NCBI GenBank assembly: GCA_023369685.1
Contig: SACZ01000004.1
Span: forward strand, 1 to 64,000
From: Prolixibacteraceae bacterium JC049
GTDB lineage: Bacteria > Bacteroidota > Bacteroidia > Bacteroidales > Prolixibacteraceae
DNA length: 64,000 nt
Direction: 5' to 3'
The stretch's first letter is position 1, and the number at the start of each line of letters is the position of its first letter. The notes below the pieces were generated by a model. That model had not been told where the DNA came from and did not search any database. It saw only the letters and a list, made by a program, of their open reading frames with translations. This document shows positions 33,861 to 42,560 of this stretch, piece by piece. The position numbers and the translations under genes were made by a program.

Positions 33861-34886
33861 ATGTTGTATGGGCATGGTGATGATGGATTTCGTTATGGAG
33901 ATATAAGATTAGATTTTAGTTCAAATCTGTTTTATAGTGGATTAAGCGATAAAGTTGTAACGAATTTATCAGGGCAAATTAGAAGCGTTGGGAATTACCC
34001 GGAGCCTTGTGCGGCCCCTGTTCGTAGCTTATTGGCGAAAGAGCACAATTTAATAGATAGAAACATTGTTGTTACCAATGGAGCAACAGAAGCTTTCTAT
34101 TTAATTGCTCAGCTGCTGAAAAATAAGAAATCGCTAATTTTTACTCCAACTTTTGCCGAATACGAGGATGCGTGCAGAGTAAACGAACATGAACTACAAT
34201 TCAAAGATTGGAGCACAATTAATGAACCTATTTCAGAAAAAGTGGATGTTGTGTGGATTTGTAATCCCAATAATCCTACAGGTGCTGTTATTACACACGA
34301 TAATATAAAAGCAAAGCTAGAAGCTCATCCTGATATTGTTTTCGTTATCGATGAAGCATATATGGCTTTGTGCTCAGAACAAGAATCGGTTGTTTCGTTG
34401 GTGAATGAATATAAGAACCTGATAGTCGTTCATTCGCTTACTAAGTGTTGCTGTATTCCTGGTTTACGCTTGGGGTATTTGATTAGTAATACTGATGCTA
34501 TTCAACAAATTGAAAATATAAAGATGCCTTGGTCGGTGAATAGCTTGGCCATTGCTGCTGGTTTATTTGTTATTCCGCAGCGTAAGAGTTTGCTATTAGG
34601 ACTAAAACACCTTTTGCGCAATGCAACCAATTTTGCGGCGATGATTAATGAGGTGGAACAGTTGGAAGCTTTGCCAACTCATACTAACTTTGTGTTGGCC
34701 AAAACCAATGTAGGGAAGGCTGCCGATTTAAAAGAGTTTTTAGTTGAGAAATATGGATTTCTGATTCGTAACGCTGATAACTTTAGAGGACTTGATGAAG
34801 GTTACTTTAGAGTTTGTGTGAAAACTAAAAAAGAAAATATAGAATTAGTTGATGCAATTAAAGCATGGTTGAATACGCTTTCGTAA
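33861..34886 (+). CDS. cobD: L-threonine-O-3-phosphate decarboxylase
   Basis: This 341-aa PLP enzyme makes (R)-1-amino-2-propanol O-2-phosphate, the aminopropanol linker of cobalamin. Fold type I motifs: VTNGATEAFYLIAQ (phosphate site), ICNPNNPTGAVI, VIDEAYMAL, and the Schiff-base Lys195 in HSLTKCCCIPGLRLGY. The three Cys after Lys195 replace the aromatic/Ala residues usual in CobD. The 3' end overlaps cbiB by 22 bp, which supports this assignment over histidinol-phosphate aminotransferase (HisC), the closest relative. Confidence 0.9.
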   Translation: MLYGHGDDGFRYGDIRLDFSSNLFYSGLSDKVVTNLSGQIRSVGNYPEPCAAPVRSLLAKEHNLIDRNIVVTNGATEAFYLIAQLLKNKKSLIFTPTFAEYEDACRVNEHELQFKDWSTINEPISEKVDVVWICNPNNPTGAVITHDNIKAKLEAHPDIVFVIDEAYMALCSEQESVVSLVNEYKNLIVVHSLTKCCCIPGLRLGYLISNTDAIQQIENIKMPWSVNSLAIAAGLFVIPQRKSLLLGLKHLLRNATNFAAMINEVEQLEALPTHTNFVLAKTNVGKAADLKEFLVEKYGFLIRNADNFRGLDEGYFRVCVKTKKENIELVDAIKAWLNTLS

Positions 34887-35794
34887 TTACTTTACTTTTG
34901 GGATATGTACTGGATCTTCTATTAGGAGATCCTCGCTGGTTGCCACACCCAATTGTGTTGTTTGGTAACGCTATCTCGAAGGGAGAAAAAATATTAAATA
35001 AAGGCAATAGACGAATTGTAAAAGGGATGGTTTTAACCATCCTCTATTGTTTTATCACATTTACTGCTTTTTACTTTATCCAGTTGGCTTTGGGAAAAAT
35101 CTCATTCTGGGCCGAACAAGCCTGGGTGGTAATATTCTTATTCTTCGGATTAGCCAATAGAAGTTTAATTGGAGAAGGAGCAGAAGTAAACCGACATTTA
35201 GATGAAATGGGTCTTGAGGCTGGACGAAAGCGACTGAGCTGGATTGTAGGCCGTGATACTTCGAAACTGGATGCCAATGCCATTCGCAGAGCAGTATTGG
35301 AAACCATGAGTGAAAATCTAAGTGATGGAGTAGTAGCTCCATTGTTTTATTACGCTATTGGTGGAATTCCTGCCATGATGACTTATAAGATGATTAACAC
35401 TTTCGATTCAATGATTGGCTATAAATCGGAACGCTACCTTTACTTTGGTCGCTTTGCTGCCAAATTGGATGATGTGGTCAATTATATTCCTGCAAGACTA
35501 ACGGGAATATTTATTGGCATTGTAACTTTCAGCATTAGAAGTTTTCAATTTATTCTGAAATATGGACGTCAACATGCAAGTCCCAATGCAGGATATCCGG
35601 AAAGTGCTTTGGCTGGTGCCTTAAATTGTGCTTTTGGTGGTCCCAACGTGTATCATGGTCAACTCTTTGAAAAGCCATGGATTGGCAATAATCACCGCGA
35701 TATCGAGAGTGCCGATTTAAAAAGAACAATTGGGATAAACCACGCAGTTACTTTATTTACTGTTGTTCTTATTCTATTATTTCAGTGGCTCTAA
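34865..35794 (+). CDS. cbiB: Adenosylcobinamide-phosphate synthase
   Basis: A 309-aa membrane protein that joins the aminopropanol phosphate made by CobD to adenosylcobyric acid. It starts with GYVLDLLLGDPRWLPHPIVLFGN, characteristic of CbiB. It has several membrane segments (about 45-65, 75-95, 190-215, 290-308), VGRDTSKLDANAIRRAVLETMSENLSDGVVAPLFYYAIGG in the middle and SPNAGYPESALAGALN later. The overlap with cobD indicates translational coupling. No riboswitch precedes the pair. The rest of the nucleotide-loop pathway is not in the window. Confidence 0.95.
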   Translation: MVEYAFVITLLLGYVLDLLLGDPRWLPHPIVLFGNAISKGEKILNKGNRRIVKGMVLTILYCFITFTAFYFIQLALGKISFWAEQAWVVIFLFFGLANRSLIGEGAEVNRHLDEMGLEAGRKRLSWIVGRDTSKLDANAIRRAVLETMSENLSDGVVAPLFYYAIGGIPAMMTYKMINTFDSMIGYKSERYLYFGRFAAKLDDVVNYIPARLTGIFIGIVTFSIRSFQFILKYGRQHASPNAGYPESALAGALNCAFGGPNVYHGQLFEKPWIGNNHRDIESADLKRTIGINHAVTLFTVVLILLFQWL

Positions 35795-35926
35795 GTAATT
35801 TATTCCTCTATTGGAGCTAAAAGAGAAAAATCAGTCATCAGTATAGTGCAGCATATACTTGTGCTTTCGGTATAGAAATTTAATTTTGTATATCGTTTAT
35901 TGTATAACAGAAGCTGAACTACCTAT

Positions 35927-38812
35927 ATGATGTGTTTAAACCGATTGAGTAATATTAAATGGTTTTGTGCAATTGCAATTGTTCTTTTTCAATGTTCAGT
36001 TGCATGGAGCAACTCATTTAAATTTCATCATCAGACTACTGAAAACGGATTATCTCATAACGAGGTTCGTTTAATCAAACAAGATAAAGATGGGCTGTTG
36101 TGGTTGGGTACACAAAATGGCTTGTGTGCTTACGATGGATATCGGTATAAAACATTCAAATTCGATGAGAACAACGAACATTCGCTAATTAGTGATAAGA
36201 TCTACTCATTGGCTCCTTCAGCAAGAGGAGGAATGTGGGTAGGAACTACAATTGGACTGAACTATGTCCATTCCATTAATGGTCCTGTAGATCGTTGGCA
36301 GGATACTCTTTCTATCTACACAGGTTTAAACAGTGCACATATCAATTATTTGTTGGAAGACAGCAGAGAACAATTGTGGGTAAACTGCTCGACAGGAAAT
36401 TACTTGTATAATATTCCCAAAAACAAAGTAGAGAAAGTATTTGATGGAAAAGGGGTGAATTCGTTTTACGAAGAGCCTGATGGTACTTTCTGGATTGCTT
36501 TTACAGATCGACTAGTGCAATACGATCGGGATAATAGAAAAGAAATTCATAGTTATAATATTAAGGTAAGACGTTTAGAAGTAGATCAATTTGGTATATT
36601 ATGGGCTTTGGGCGGACGATCGCTTTATCAGTTTATGCCCAATGAAAATCGTTTTGCCAAAGAAGCTATATCCAAACAGATAGCGCAAGGTGGGATTCTT
36701 AATGAGCTCACTTTCGATAAAAATGGAAACATTTGGTTGTCTGGTTATGGTGCTGGTGTTAGAGTTTACTTGCGTGATACACATGAACTAAAGGAGTATA
36801 GAAGTAATCCTATTTTGCAAACATCAATAAGTAGCGATGATGTTTATAGTGTTTATACCGATCATTCAGGAGTGGTTTGGGTTGGAACGCAAGAAGGTTT
36901 AGACTTTTACGATTGGAGTCGTGATCGTTTTAAGCAATGGCAACATATTCCAAGCGACTCAACCAGTTTGGCATGTAACTTTGTACAAGCCATTGCGCGC
37001 GATAAAAGTGGCCGTTTATTGGTTGGAACCAGAGATAACGGAGTGCAACAAGCTATTATCAATGGCGATAAAGCTGTTTTCAGAAGCAATATTTTTAAAG
37101 GAGAGAATACGCGTTATTTAAGAAGTGCATATGTAGCCGGAATTTTTACCGATTCTCGTAAACGCACTTGGATAAGTACAATGGAAAGTGGTTTGTTTAT
37201 GCAACAAAACGATGAACCCATAAAGCGCTTTATATATCGTAGCAACAATTCTTCAAGCTTAGCTTCCAATAGAATTGCATCTGTTATTGAAGATAGAAGA
37301 GGACGCATATGGGTGGCAACTATGAGTGGTTTGTGTTTGCTGGATGAAAGCGATGGCAATTATAAGTTTCACCGATTTGAACACAATCCGTATGATCCGA
37401 AAACCATCAGTTTGAATGCTATTTTCAAGGTGTTTATGGATAGCAAAGGTCGTATTTGGTTAGCTATCAATAATGGAGGGGTAAACTTGTTGCATGAGGA
37501 AAAAGATGGTAAGATTTGGTTCGAACGGTTTATGCATTTGGCAGCCGATTCTACTTCCATAAGCAGTAACGAAGCTTTTGTGGTGTTTGAAGACAGCAAA
37601 AAGCAGTTATGGGCAGGAACTTCTGCAATGGGGATTAATCGAATTACTGAAGTGGAAGAGAATGGTAAAACGAAGTTTAAATTTAAAGCTTATACCGAAG
37701 CAGATGGATTAGCCGATAATGAGGTGAATTCGGTGTTGGAAGATGAGTTTGGTTACTTATGGATTGCTACAAACAGGGGATTGTCGCGTTTTAACCCGAA
37801 AACAGAGACATTCGTTAATTATAACACTTACGATGGTGTTGTAAAAGGGAAGTTTAGAAAAAACGCCGCCTGGAGAGATAACGATGGTACCATGTATTTT
37901 GGTGGTGCTGGAGGAATTAATAGTTTCAAACCAACCGAGTTTCCTGTTAATAATTTCGTTCCTACCATTAAGGTAACATCACTTTTCATCGACCAGGAAG
38001 AAGTTGAAGTAGGGAAGGCATTGGCCGATAACATTGTATTGAATGAGCGACTAAATCCGAATGCAACCATTCATTTGAAATATCCTCAAAATCGATTTCG
38101 ACTTAAAATGGCTGCTTTGTCGTATGCCAGTGTAAGACGAAATCAGTATCAATGGAAAATGGATGATATAGATAACAGTTGGAATAGCTACAAAGGAAAT
38201 GAGCCGGAAATAGTATATGCCGACTTACCCAAAGGGAAATATCAATTGCAAATAAAAGTGGCCAACAACGATGGTAAATGGCAACCAAAACCATATGTAT
38301 TAAATATCGAAGTAAGCGGAGAGAATAATTGGTTGGTGTTGATTTTATCGTTGGTTGGTGCAGGTATCTTGGTTATTTTAATTTTGAAGTTTAGAAAAAC
38401 AACGATTGAACCAATTGCTTTAGATAATATTTCTGAAAAGAAGAAAGAGCTAGAGGTACCTAAAGAAGCACAATTAGTAATTGACGAGTTGAATCGATTG
38501 ATGAATGAAGAGAAATTGTACTTGAATTGCAATTTAGGTTTGAATGAGTTGGCTGATATTTTAAAGCAAACTCCTAACCAGTTATCAGCTATTTTGAATG
38601 ATTACATTGGTAAAAACTTCTACGAATATATAAATGAATTTCGAGTAGAGGAGGTGAAAAGTCGCTTGGTTGATCCAGCTAATGATAGTAAGACCATTTT
38701 AGGTGTTGCATGGGATTGCGGATTTAATTCAAAGTCTGCTTTTAACCGAATATTTAAAACAACAACCGGGATGACTCCTTCTGAGTTTCAGAAAAAACAC
38801 AAAAAAAGCTGA
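35927..38812 (+). CDS. Membrane regulator: periplasmic propeller fused to AraC HTH, no kinase domains
   Basis: The 961-aa protein has a signal/anchor (about 8-28), about a dozen two-component-regulator-propeller repeats (for example GLLWLGTQNGLCAYDG, GGMWVGTTIGLN, GVVWVGTQEGLDFYD) to about 700, a Y_Y_Y domain (about 715-805), one membrane helix (about 811-829) and an AraC domain (about 860-960: LNELADILKQTPNQLSAIL, GVAWDCGFNSKSAFNRIFK). Hybrid two-component systems of Bacteroidota have HisKA, HATPase and REC between helix and HTH; here those are absent, so it would signal directly across the membrane. It precedes the glycosidase cluster and is the likely sensor of its glycan. Start ATG 35927; a second ATG follows directly. 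Confidence 0.92.
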   Translation: MMCLNRLSNIKWFCAIAIVLFQCSVAWSNSFKFHHQTTENGLSHNEVRLIKQDKDGLLWLGTQNGLCAYDGYRYKTFKFDENNEHSLISDKIYSLAPSARGGMWVGTTIGLNYVHSINGPVDRWQDTLSIYTGLNSAHINYLLEDSREQLWVNCSTGNYLYNIPKNKVEKVFDGKGVNSFYEEPDGTFWIAFTDRLVQYDRDNRKEIHSYNIKVRRLEVDQFGILWALGGRSLYQFMPNENRFAKEAISKQIAQGGILNELTFDKNGNIWLSGYGAGVRVYLRDTHELKEYRSNPILQTSISSDDVYSVYTDHSGVVWVGTQEGLDFYDWSRDRFKQWQHIPSDSTSLACNFVQAIARDKSGRLLVGTRDNGVQQAIINGDKAVFRSNIFKGENTRYLRSAYVAGIFTDSRKRTWISTMESGLFMQQNDEPIKRFIYRSNNSSSLASNRIASVIEDRRGRIWVATMSGLCLLDESDGNYKFHRFEHNPYDPKTISLNAIFKVFMDSKGRIWLAINNGGVNLLHEEKDGKIWFERFMHLAADSTSISSNEAFVVFEDSKKQLWAGTSAMGINRITEVEENGKTKFKFKAYTEADGLADNEVNSVLEDEFGYLWIATNRGLSRFNPKTETFVNYNTYDGVVKGKFRKNAAWRDNDGTMYFGGAGGINSFKPTEFPVNNFVPTIKVTSLFIDQEEVEVGKALADNIVLNERLNPNATIHLKYPQNRFRLKMAALSYASVRRNQYQWKMDDIDNSWNSYKGNEPEIVYADLPKGKYQLQIKVANNDGKWQPKPYVLNIEVSGENNWLVLILSLVGAGILVILILKFRKTTIEPIALDNISEKKKELEVPKEAQLVIDELNRLMNEEKLYLNCNLGLNELADILKQTPNQLSAILNDYIGKNFYEYINEFRVEEVKSRLVDPANDSKTILGVAWDCGFNSKSAFNRIFKTTTGMTPSEFQKKHKKS

Positions 38813-38953
38813 TTTTCTATTTGATTGATTAATTGTGTTTTAAAAGTACTTTTCGTAATGTGTACCCTAAAAATACTCCCACTTATCCTGTAGGGCGATT
38901 AAGAGAAAGCAGGTAGCTACATTTGATTATCGGTTTTAATAAAAAATGATAAA

Positions 38954-41101
38954 ATGAAGTTACTGCATTTAGTGGTTGCTTTTGGTTTACTAGCATCATG
39001 TGGATCAAAAACAACTAAAATTAAGAGCGAACGTTTTCATCCAACCTGGGAGAAGACGCATTCGGGAGTTTATACAACTAAAGTAAATGAGCCTGCAGAT
39101 TTTAATCTTCTTTCGGTGAATTCTCATTCGACAAAAGGAGAGGCTATTAATAAAATAGCTGAGGCTCCAATTCCAATTGACCAGTCGGAAATTGATGTAT
39201 TTACTAAAAATGGAAAAACCTATTTGCGTTTTCCTTTAGATAAGGAGGAACAGATCTACGGTCTTGGTTTGAACTTTAAAACAGTACAACAGCGTGGTCG
39301 AATTATGCGTTTGCATATGGATCATTATGGTGGTCGCGATAATGGCCGTACGCATGCTCCGGTTCCATTTTTCATCTCAAGTAAAGGATACGGTGTATTC
39401 ATCAATGCTGCACGTTATATCGATGTTTACATTGGAACAGGAGTAACTAAGGATAGTAAAAATCCTGCAGTAACACGCGATAGAAATACGGACCGAGGAT
39501 GGAGTTCAAGACCGTATTCAGACAATTTAGAAATTGTTGTTCCTGAGAACGGGGTAGAGATGGTAATGTTCACCGGAAAATCGATGATGGATGTTGTTCG
39601 TCGTTTCAACCTTTATTGTGGTGGTGGTATTATTCCTCCAAAATGGGGATTAGGATTTTGGCAACGTACTCCAACTCGTTATTCCGATAAAGATGTGAAA
39701 AACGAAATTGCTGGTTTCGAAAAGAATAACTTCCCAATTGATGTATTAGGTCTAGAGCCAGGATGGCATAGCAAAGCGTACCCATGTACGTTTGAGTGGG
39801 ACAAAGGTCGTTTCCCAAATCCGGGACAATTGATGAAAGATGGTTTGAACGATGGTGTTCGTTTTAACTTATGGTTGAATCCATACATTTGGCCAGACTC
39901 GAATCTGGATAAGAAAATGGCAAACTACACAGGTTCGCATACCGTTTGGTGTGGAACAGTGCCTGACTATACAATGCCTGAGGCTCGACAAACAATGAAA
40001 GATCACTTTAAAAAACATCAGTTGAATATTGGAGTGAGTGGCTTTAAGGTAGATGAGGTAGATGGTTTTGATCATTGGATTTGGCCTGACTTTGCCACTT
40101 TCCCATCAGGAAAAGATGGAGAGCAGATGCGCCAGACTTATGGTAACCAGTTTATGCGCTTGACTGATGAGATGTATCGTGAAAAGAATGAGCGTACCTA
40201 TGGACTGATTCGTGCAGCCAACGCAGGTTCTGTTGCTTATCCATATGTGATTTACAACGATTACTACAGTCACCGCGACTTTATTACTGCATTGATTAAC
40301 TCTGGATTTAACGGTGTGCTTTGGACTCCTGAAGTGCGTGCTGGAAAATCGGAAGAAGAGTGGGTAAGAAGAATGCAAACAGTTTGTTTCTCGCCAATGG
40401 CAATGATTAATGCATGGGCGGATGGAACAAAACCATGGTCTTTCCCTAAGGTTTATAAAGCATGTCAAGATGTAGCTTTCTTGCGTATGCAGTTGCTGCC
40501 ATACATCTATTCTACATTTGCACAATACCATTTCGAGGGAACACCTCCTTTTCGTGCTGTAAACCTGATAGAGGGTTTCAATTCAACACTTAAGGCAGAG
40601 AATAAAAAATTAGATTCTACGAAAAATCCTTACAACGAAGCGGTGAAACGTGAAATTAAGGATCAGTACATGATGGGAGACAACATGTTGGTTGCTCCGA
40701 TTTTCACGGGTGAGAAAGAGCGTAGAGTTGTTCTGCCAAAAGGAAAATGGTTCGATTTCTATACTGGTAAATTGGTTGGTGAAGGCGAAGTTGTCACTGT
40801 TAAAGCAGAATTGGATAAGATTCCTGTTTTTGTAAAAGATGGTGGTATCATTCCTATGATGAAGTCTATTCGTCAAACCAAAGAGTGGACCAACAATATG
40901 CCTTTAGAAGTTAGAGTATATGGTAAAGCCGATGGCGAATTTACACTATACGATGATGATGGTAAATCGTTCGACTTTGAAAAAGGGAAGTACACAATGA
41001 AACAGTTTGTCGTGAAGAATGGTAAAGGAAGTGTGAAAGATATTCATACTAAAGGACCATGGAGTTACGGAGCTGTAAAATGGACATTTATGACAAAATA
41101 G
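38954..41101 (+). CDS. GH31 family alpha-glycosidase lipoprotein
   Basis: A 715-aa lipoprotein (lipobox LLASC, Cys16) with a GH31 layout. An N-terminal beta-sandwich (about 20-215; QIYGLGLNFKTVQQRG) leads into a barrel (about 225-580) with PPKWGLGFWQRTPTRYS, DVLGLEPGWHS, and the nucleophile region GFKVDEVDGFD (Asp367). A C-terminal beta-sandwich follows (about 590-715). The IYNDYYSHRDF region probably holds the acid/base Asp. The motif set looks closer to GH31 alpha-galactosidases than to alpha-glucosidases, but this is from memory. It leads a four-enzyme gene series. Confidence 0.92.
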   Translation: MKLLHLVVAFGLLASCGSKTTKIKSERFHPTWEKTHSGVYTTKVNEPADFNLLSVNSHSTKGEAINKIAEAPIPIDQSEIDVFTKNGKTYLRFPLDKEEQIYGLGLNFKTVQQRGRIMRLHMDHYGGRDNGRTHAPVPFFISSKGYGVFINAARYIDVYIGTGVTKDSKNPAVTRDRNTDRGWSSRPYSDNLEIVVPENGVEMVMFTGKSMMDVVRRFNLYCGGGIIPPKWGLGFWQRTPTRYSDKDVKNEIAGFEKNNFPIDVLGLEPGWHSKAYPCTFEWDKGRFPNPGQLMKDGLNDGVRFNLWLNPYIWPDSNLDKKMANYTGSHTVWCGTVPDYTMPEARQTMKDHFKKHQLNIGVSGFKVDEVDGFDHWIWPDFATFPSGKDGEQMRQTYGNQFMRLTDEMYREKNERTYGLIRAANAGSVAYPYVIYNDYYSHRDFITALINSGFNGVLWTPEVRAGKSEEEWVRRMQTVCFSPMAMINAWADGTKPWSFPKVYKACQDVAFLRMQLLPYIYSTFAQYHFEGTPPFRAVNLIEGFNSTLKAENKKLDSTKNPYNEAVKREIKDQYMMGDNMLVAPIFTGEKERRVVLPKGKWFDFYTGKLVGEGEVVTVKAELDKIPVFVKDGGIIPMMKSIRQTKEWTNNMPLEVRVYGKADGEFTLYDDDGKSFDFEKGKYTMKQFVVKNGKGSVKDIHTKGPWSYGAVKWTFMTK

Positions 41102-41204
41102 TTCTCAAGTAAATAAGTTAATGAGTATTCCTCTGTAGTTATAAAAAACTGCAGGGGAATCTACGTATAAACCAGATTTCGATTTATAAATAAAAAAATT
41201 AACA

Positions 41205-42554
41205 ATGACTAGATTTATTGCTTTGTGTTTGATTCTGATTTCGATGACAGGATGGGCACAAGACTTACCAAAACCAACCAAAGAACAAGTAGAGTGGGCC
41301 GATTGTGAGATTGGAGCCATTATCCATTTCGATATAAATGTGTATGATCCTTCGTATCAATGGCGAAAGCAATGGGATAATAATCCCGATCCAAAAATCT
41401 TTAATCCGAAGCAATTGGATACCGACCAATGGGTAAAGTCGGTAAAGGATATGGGTGGCGAATATGCAGTATTGGTAGTTAAACACTGCACTGGTTTCTG
41501 TTTGTGGCCAACCGAAGCACACGATTATGGAATTAAGAGTTCGCCGTGGAAAAATGGAAAAGGCGATATTCTGGCTGAATTTGTAAAGTCGTGTAAGAAA
41601 TATGGTGTTCGTCCGGGCGTATATTATAGTGCTGCTGCCAATGGTTATCTGAAAGTAGATAATCCGGGTTTGGTAAATAGTCGCGACGCCAAAGAGCAAA
41701 AAAGATATAACGATATTGTAGAGCAACAGCTGACTGAAATCTACAGCAACTATGGTAAATTCTTCGAGATCTGGTTCGACGGGGGATGTCTTTCACCAGA
41801 TAAGGGGGGGCCAGACATCGTGACTCTATTGCACAAACATCAGCCACAGGCAGTGGTATTCCAAGGCCCTGTAGGAACGAATTCGCTTATTCGCTGGGTT
41901 GGAAACGAAAGAGGAGTTGCTCCATATCCATGTTGGAGTACGACACATACTACTACATCAAGTGGTGGAGATAAAGAGATTGATCGTTTGCATGGAAATC
42001 CTGATGGACCACTATGGTGTCCGGGAGAAGCCGACTTTCCAATTCGCCATGGTGGATGGCAAGGTGGATGGTTTTACCACAAAGATAATACGAAGCATTT
42101 AATGTCGTTGGAAACTCTTTTAGACAAATATTACACTACAGCTGGTAGAAATACGAATATGCTAATTGGTGTGGTGGTTGATCCACGTGGTTTAGTACCA
42201 GAAGTAGATGTGAAACGAATGAAAGAGTTTGGAGATGAAATTAAGAAACGTTTCGATAATCCGATTAAATCTACAAAAGGGAAAGGAACAGAGTTGATTA
42301 TTAATTTGAAAAAGGAGAAAGCTGTTAATCATGTTGTTCTGCAGGAGGATATTGCCAAAGGGGAACGAGTTCGCTCTTTCGAAATTTTAGGAAAGAAAGA
42401 TGGAAACTGGATTTCGTTGTTTAAAGGAAGCTGTATTGGGCACAAGTACATTCATCAGTTTAAGACAATGAATTTATCTGCTGTAAAGGTGAAGATTGAC
42501 AAAGCCGTAGAGAAGCCGATAATTCGGAATTTTGCCATTTACAATATCAACTAA
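41205..42554 (+). CDS. GH29 alpha-L-fucosidase
   Basis: The 449-aa exported enzyme (signal peptide ending GWAQ, about residue 19) removes alpha-linked fucose. GH29 features: IGAIIHFDINVYDP, GGEYAVLVVKHCTGFCLWPTEAHDYGIKSSPW, GVRPGVYYSAA and the nucleophile Asp192 in EIWFDGG. The catalytic domain ends near 345. About 350-449 is a short beta-sandwich (NLKKEKAVNHVVLQED, SFEILGKKDGNW) like the usual C-terminal domain. The next gene starts 6 bp after its stop, so the two are one transcript. Confidence 0.95.
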   Translation: MTRFIALCLILISMTGWAQDLPKPTKEQVEWADCEIGAIIHFDINVYDPSYQWRKQWDNNPDPKIFNPKQLDTDQWVKSVKDMGGEYAVLVVKHCTGFCLWPTEAHDYGIKSSPWKNGKGDILAEFVKSCKKYGVRPGVYYSAAANGYLKVDNPGLVNSRDAKEQKRYNDIVEQQLTEIYSNYGKFFEIWFDGGCLSPDKGGPDIVTLLHKHQPQAVVFQGPVGTNSLIRWVGNERGVAPYPCWSTTHTTTSSGGDKEIDRLHGNPDGPLWCPGEADFPIRHGGWQGGWFYHKDNTKHLMSLETLLDKYYTTAGRNTNMLIGVVVDPRGLVPEVDVKRMKEFGDEIKKRFDNPIKSTKGKGTELIINLKKEKAVNHVVLQEDIAKGERVRSFEILGKKDGNWISLFKGSCIGHKYIHQFKTMNLSAVKVKIDKAVEKPIIRNFAIYNIN

Positions 42555-42560
42555 GAGGTT

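Noticed and set aside
41265-41847. Long minus-strand frames over the fucosidase gene
   Set aside because: Shadows of the GH29 gene, whose catalytic motifs are clear on the plus strand.
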